Source of the DNA: an uncultured Bacteroidales bacterium
Lineage (GTDB): Bacteria; Bacteroidota; Bacteroidia; Bacteroidales; Paludibacteraceae
Assembly (NCBI GenBank): GCA_946405045.1
Contig: CAMJFV010000064.1
Coordinates: 1 to 9,147 of the forward strand
Length of the DNA stretch: 9,147 nt
Direction: 5' to 3'
Shown: positions 6,960 to 9,147 of the stretch, piece by piece
How the letters are laid out: every line of letters starts with the position of its first letter
How positions within the stretch are numbered: position 1 is the stretch's first letter
The notes under the pieces: model-generated
What the model saw: the letters and a program-made list of their open reading frames with translations, nothing else
The model's database searches: none
Told to the model about the DNA's origin: nothing
Translations under genes and position numbers: made by a program

Positions 6960-6990
6960 CAAAGTTAATATTTTTTATCGCACCACCAAA
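6960..6990 (-). promoter_or_regulatory. Bacteroidota-type promoter of tRNA-Arg (and possibly GH9)
   Basis: On the minus strand TTTG (6990-6987) is followed after exactly 19 bases by TAACTTTG (6967-6960), a full match to both boxes at the preferred spacing. Transcription would begin about 12 bases before the mature tRNA end. It is the best promoter in the window and stands where a tRNA needs it. Confidence 0.75.
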
Positions 6991-7013
6991 ATCATAAGCA
7001 GTTTTATATAGAG

Positions 7014-7050
7014 TCTGTAAGACATAATTTGCACCCTGAAACCTTACAGA
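7014..7050. repeat. Perfect 8-bp inverted repeat between the LRR gene and tRNA-Arg
   Basis: TCTGTAAG (7014-7021) and CTTACAGA (7043-7050) are exact reverse complements with a 21-base spacer. It lies 21 bases after the stop of the minus-strand LRR gene and upstream of the tRNA promoter. No T-run follows, so it could be a weak terminator, an mRNA-end stabilising hairpin or a binding site; the sequence does not decide. Confidence 0.4.
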
Positions 7051-7071
7051 TATAACAGACCCCTTTGGTTA

Positions 7072-8199
7072 TTAATTAGGATTCACACTAACGCTATATA
7101 ATACCTTTTTACCACCGTTTGTGACAATATTTTGATTTAGTGTCGGACTTTCTACCATAAATTTGTTCGATGTCTGAGATTTATCACAAAAACACAAAAC
7201 TACATCTTTTGCATTATTTCTTGCATATTTAGTGTTTACAGCCTCAAATCCATTAGATTCCGTCCATATCAAATAACTATTGTTTTCTCGTGACAAAGTG
7301 ATTTCTTGCTGGATTCCATTCTTCTCTACTAATAAAATTATTTCTTCCGGAAACAAATTTATAACCTCAAAAGAAAAAAGTATTGTGTCATCATCCGAAT
7401 ACGCTCTATACTTTTTATCATGTTCTAATACAATCTCTGTTTCGGGATAAGTATAATGAGAAAAGGCTATATCTTTGAAAATCACAGACACACATCCCTT
7501 AAAAGCATTTTTTCCTACTTTTACGTTCTTTTTCAAATTGTCAAATTCAATTTCTAAATTACTACTCCACAAAAATGTTCCTTCAGCTATTTCTGTGACG
7601 CCAGACGGAATTTCTATATTTGTCAATGACGTACATGAACTAAATGCATATTCTCCTATACTAGTGACGCCAGACGGAAGGGATAAACTTGTCAGTTTTA
7701 GACAACGTCCAAATGCATACGATCCTATGTGGGAAATAGCATTTGACATTTGAACGCTTTCTAAACTATCACAATTACAAAATGCATTATTTCCGATGTT
7801 TGTGATCGTATTAGGCATCTTTATATCAGTTAAGCCAGTATTCCACATTTCATAACTTCGTATACTAATGATACCTGATGGGAACACCATTTTCTGACAA
7901 AATGCAGAGTCTCCAATACTAGTAACGACATATATCTTGTCATTTATCAAGACTCTTGCTGGCACCACAACTGAACCCATTCTTTTTTTATAATAAGAAT
8001 CATCATTTATAAGCTCTGCTTCTGACTCAGAAATAACTCGAAACTTCAATGGTGTTTCAGAGGTGTCAACAACAGCCATCTCATCTACTTCATCTGGAGC
8101 AGATTGTTCATCTAAAGGATCATTCTCATCTTTATCACATCTTGTAAACAATATGAAAAAAAAGATAGCACTCAATATCAAACAAAAAAAGCGTTTCAT
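7072..8199 (-). CDS. BspA-like leucine-rich-repeat lipoprotein
   Basis: This 375-residue protein has a short N-terminal hydrophobic segment (residues 3-19) ending at Cys21, followed by the acidic run DKDENDPLDE. That looks like a Bacteroidota surface-lipoprotein signal, but Arg occupies -1 where Gly, Ala or Ser is usual, so lipidation is probable rather than certain. Residues about 90-235 are BspA-type (LRR_5) repeats. Three clean 23-residue units lie at 133-155, 156-178 and 179-201 (pattern: SIG-x-x-AF-x-x-C-x-x-LTS-x-x-LPSGV). The first unit (92-110) is about six residues short, and degenerate copies follow 201. Residues about 240-375 form an unrecognised, probably beta-rich domain. BspA-like proteins are surface adhesins or ligand binders; the ligand is unknown. 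The gene is AT-rich compared with the cellulase. No TAnnTTTG promoter or Shine-Dalgarno site is evident before the ATG. Confidence 0.85.
   Translation of the reverse strand: MKRFFCLILSAIFFFILFTRCDKDENDPLDEQSAPDEVDEMAVVDTSETPLKFRVISESEAELINDDSYYKKRMGSVVVPARVLINDKIYVVTSIGDSAFCQKMVFPSGIISIRSYEMWNTGLTDIKMPNTITNIGNNAFCNCDSLESVQMSNAISHIGSYAFGRCLKLTSLSLPSGVTSIGEYAFSSCTSLTNIEIPSGVTEIAEGTFLWSSNLEIEFDNLKKNVKVGKNAFKGCVSVIFKDIAFSHYTYPETEIVLEHDKKYRAYSDDDTILFSFEVINLFPEEIILLVEKNGIQQEITLSRENNSYLIWTESNGFEAVNTKYARNNAKDVVLCFCDKSQTSNKFMVESPTLNQNIVTNGGKKVLYSVSVNPN
7595..7679. repeat. Direct DNA repeat within the LRR region, 69-base pitch
   Basis: GTGACGCCAGACGGAA occurs exactly at 7595-7610 and 7664-7679. The 69-base offset equals one 23-residue LRR unit and encodes the PSGVT part of adjacent repeats. 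Identity at DNA level suggests recent repeat duplication or gene conversion. Confidence 0.8.
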
Positions 8200-8227
8200 A
8201 TCATAAAATTTTTAGATTATTATTGTA

Positions 8228-8347
8228 TTATAACGTCGGTTCGATGATTTTAATCTGCCAACCATTTTCCACGTCCTTATTGAATTCTCATCTCTTTTTC
8301 TCATAAAAGACGTAGCCTTTCTCTGTAAACTTTATGTCTCTATGGTT
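8228..8347 (-). pseudogene. Possible degraded coding remnant
   Basis: Read on the minus strand from 8347, one frame gives NHRDI-KFTEKGYVFYEKKR, then an in-frame TGA (8290-8288), then EFNKDVENGWQIKIIEPTL and a TAA (8230-8228). Both halves look like natural protein in composition and pattern, which is unusual for AT-rich spacer DNA. A TAA lies just before 8347, so the frame is also closed upstream. The overlapping frame gives a 30-codon ORF (MRKRDENSIRTWKM...) that may be its shadow. I do not recognise a family. It may be the C-terminal end of a lost gene or a widespread intergenic element; noise is possible. Confidence 0.25.
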
Positions 8348-8360
8348 TTATTGAATTTTA

Positions 8361-8421
8361 TGTGCTCGCCTACGGCTCGCACGTGTGGAGGAGTTAGGAC
8401 GTTCCGTCCTTAACAATCCTC
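8361..8421. repeat. Two small intergenic palindromes, related to the 3632-3752 cluster
   Basis: At 8362-8382, GTGC and GCC pair with GGC and GCAC around a TAC loop, with GCTCGC repeated directly at 8364 and 8375. At 8388-8421 an imperfect hairpin of about 14 bp has arms GAGGA-GTTAGGACG and CGTCCTTAAC-AA-TCCTC around a 3-base loop. The first starts with TGTGCTCGCC, the decamer also found at 3644, 3668 and, inverted, at 3731. Neither has a T-run. The rest of the 8200-8540 gap holds the possible remnant at 8228-8347 and the terminator at 8480-8524; I see nothing else in it. Confidence 0.55.
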
Positions 8422-8479
8422 ATTTATGACACTTCAATTATCATTTTCTTCTATTTTTATTTCGTCTCGAATTGACGTT

Positions 8480-8524
8480 AAAATAAAATGGGGAACATCT
8501 CCATTTATTTTGATGCTCCCCCAT
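8480..8524 (-). terminator. Rho-independent terminator after the FISUMP gene
   Basis: Arms 8488-8499 and 8512-8524 (GATGCTCCCCCAT) form a 12-bp stem with one bulged base. The imperfect pair is a G-U wobble in the minus-strand transcript, and TTTATTTT (8487-8480) follows in that direction. It lies 16 bases after the FISUMP stop. A second, mutually exclusive fold pairs 8480-8491 with 8501-8511. Confidence 0.7.
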
Positions 8525-8540
8525 AAATAATTTTATTGTC

Positions 8541-9147
8541 TTATTTAGTGGTTACAGGACGAACAACCATTCCGTCATGACGGCCCTGATACATGATTGT
8601 AAATCCTTCTGATGTGAACTTAGTCAAATATGCTGTGCCATTATCTTTCTGATTCAAATCAGACGACCAGTAATATCCACTATAACTTGCACTCAAACCG
8701 TATCTTGAACGGTATCCTGAAGACGGAAGGAAAATGATATTTCCATTTGTCTTTGAGACTCCTACTCTTCCTGAGATTCCTGTATTATTGACATTTTCTA
8801 CGTATGTCCAAGTACAGCCATCTATCAATTCCTTCTGATCTGCTGAAGATGGAGTGCGCCATTCTGAACCTATATTCTGTGTCGCGGCGTCGTCCTCTGG
8901 CAAAAGTACAGTATTATTATCGACTGTTCCCCAATTAGTGAGAGTAACATATTTTTTCTGACTATACAATCCGCCCCACTTATACTGCGACCAACTGTAG
9001 CAATCCGACAATGTTGTATCGTCTGGAACGGTTTCTGCCCATGAGAAATGTGTTCCTATTTCCTCTGGTTTTGTTGCACCCACATTACAAGTAGCCCACT
9101 TTGTTCCGCTTGGCAATCCTAAGTCGACGTAGGTGTTTCCACCGATA
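8541..9147 (-). CDS. FISUMP-domain protein, 5' end beyond the window
   Basis: The frame is open to the right edge; 201 C-terminal residues are visible, starting IGGNTYVDLGLPSGTKWATC. The order of motifs is that of the FISUMP domain (Fibrobacter succinogenes major paralogous domain, also common in Bacteroidota): DLGLPSGTKWATCNVGA, THFSWAE, WRTPSSADQKELID, IIFLPSSGYRSR, GYYWSSD and the terminal VVRPV. The fold is thought to be C-type-lectin-like, and proteins of this class are usually exported and surface-associated. The role is not established. The true start, any signal peptide and any N-terminal repeats lie outside the window; the TTG at 9116 is an internal Leu codon, not a start. The stop is TAA at 8543-8541. 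Confidence 0.9.
   Translation of the reverse strand, partial: IGGNTYVDLGLPSGTKWATCNVGATKPEEIGTHFSWAETVPDDTTLSDCYSWSQYKWGGLYSQKKYVTLTNWGTVDNNTVLLPEDDAATQNIGSEWRTPSSADQKELIDGCTWTYVENVNNTGISGRVGVSKTNGNIIFLPSSGYRSRYGLSASYSGYYWSSDLNQKDNGTAYLTKFTSEGFTIMYQGRHDGMVVRPVTTK

Noticed and set aside
8228..8240. Sigma-70-like TATAAT before the LRR gene
   Set aside because: Bacteroidota primary sigma does not use this consensus and no TTGACA lies at 16-18 bases upstream.
9116..9116. TTG at 9114-9116 as the start of the FISUMP protein
   Set aside because: The frame continues upstream to the window edge with the conserved residues YVDLG, so this is an internal Leu codon.
8541..9147. Target (variable) protein of a diversity-generating retroelement
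   Set aside because: The C-type-lectin-like FISUMP fold and VVRPV end recall such proteins, but no template repeat, reverse transcriptase or accessory gene is in the window.

Overview
The window looks like a chromosomal piece of an uncultured, fibre-degrading member of the Bacteroidota (probably Bacteroidales, gut or rumen type). Four things point there: a secreted family 9 cellulase ending in a type IX secretion (T9SS) sorting domain; promoters of the Bacteroidota type (TTTG, about 19 bases, TAnnTTTG), most clearly ahead of the tRNA; a BspA-type leucine-rich-repeat lipoprotein; and a FISUMP-domain protein. Start codons mostly lack a Shine-Dalgarno sequence, which also fits this phylum. The assignment is inference; no rRNA or marker gene is present.

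Layout, left to right: an unrecognised AT-rich membrane protein (4-597, minus); a SulP-family anion transporter with a STAS domain (779-2506, minus) with its terminator at 660-699; a patatin-like phospholipase on the plus strand (2781-3627) broken by a one-base frameshift near 3483-3486; a palindromic-repeat cluster (3632-3752) between two convergent genes; an iron-containing, YqhD/BdhA-like alcohol dehydrogenase (3781-4953, minus); a GH9 endoglucanase (5052-6824, minus); tRNA-Arg(CCT) (6870-6941, minus) with a near-ideal promoter; a BspA-like repeat lipoprotein (7072-8199, minus); a 341-base gap (8200-8540) holding a possible coding remnant, a second set of small palindromes and a terminator; and the C-terminal 201 residues of a FISUMP protein that runs off the right edge.

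The genes do not form one pathway. Most are single-gene units on the minus strand, each closed by its own hairpin. The one likely linkage is tRNA-Arg and the cellulase: the tRNA promoter is excellent, and no promoter or terminator is visible in the 45 bases before the cellulase. The GH9 enzyme would cut cellulose or other beta-1,4-glucans at the cell surface. The alcohol dehydrogenase could dispose of reducing power or detoxify aldehydes during fermentation, and SulP imports an inorganic or small organic anion.

I did not find a clearly new multi-gene system. The most rewarding items are the frameshifted patatin gene, the tRNA-cellulase arrangement, the related small palindromes in three intergenic gaps, and the protein-like remnant at 8228-8347.
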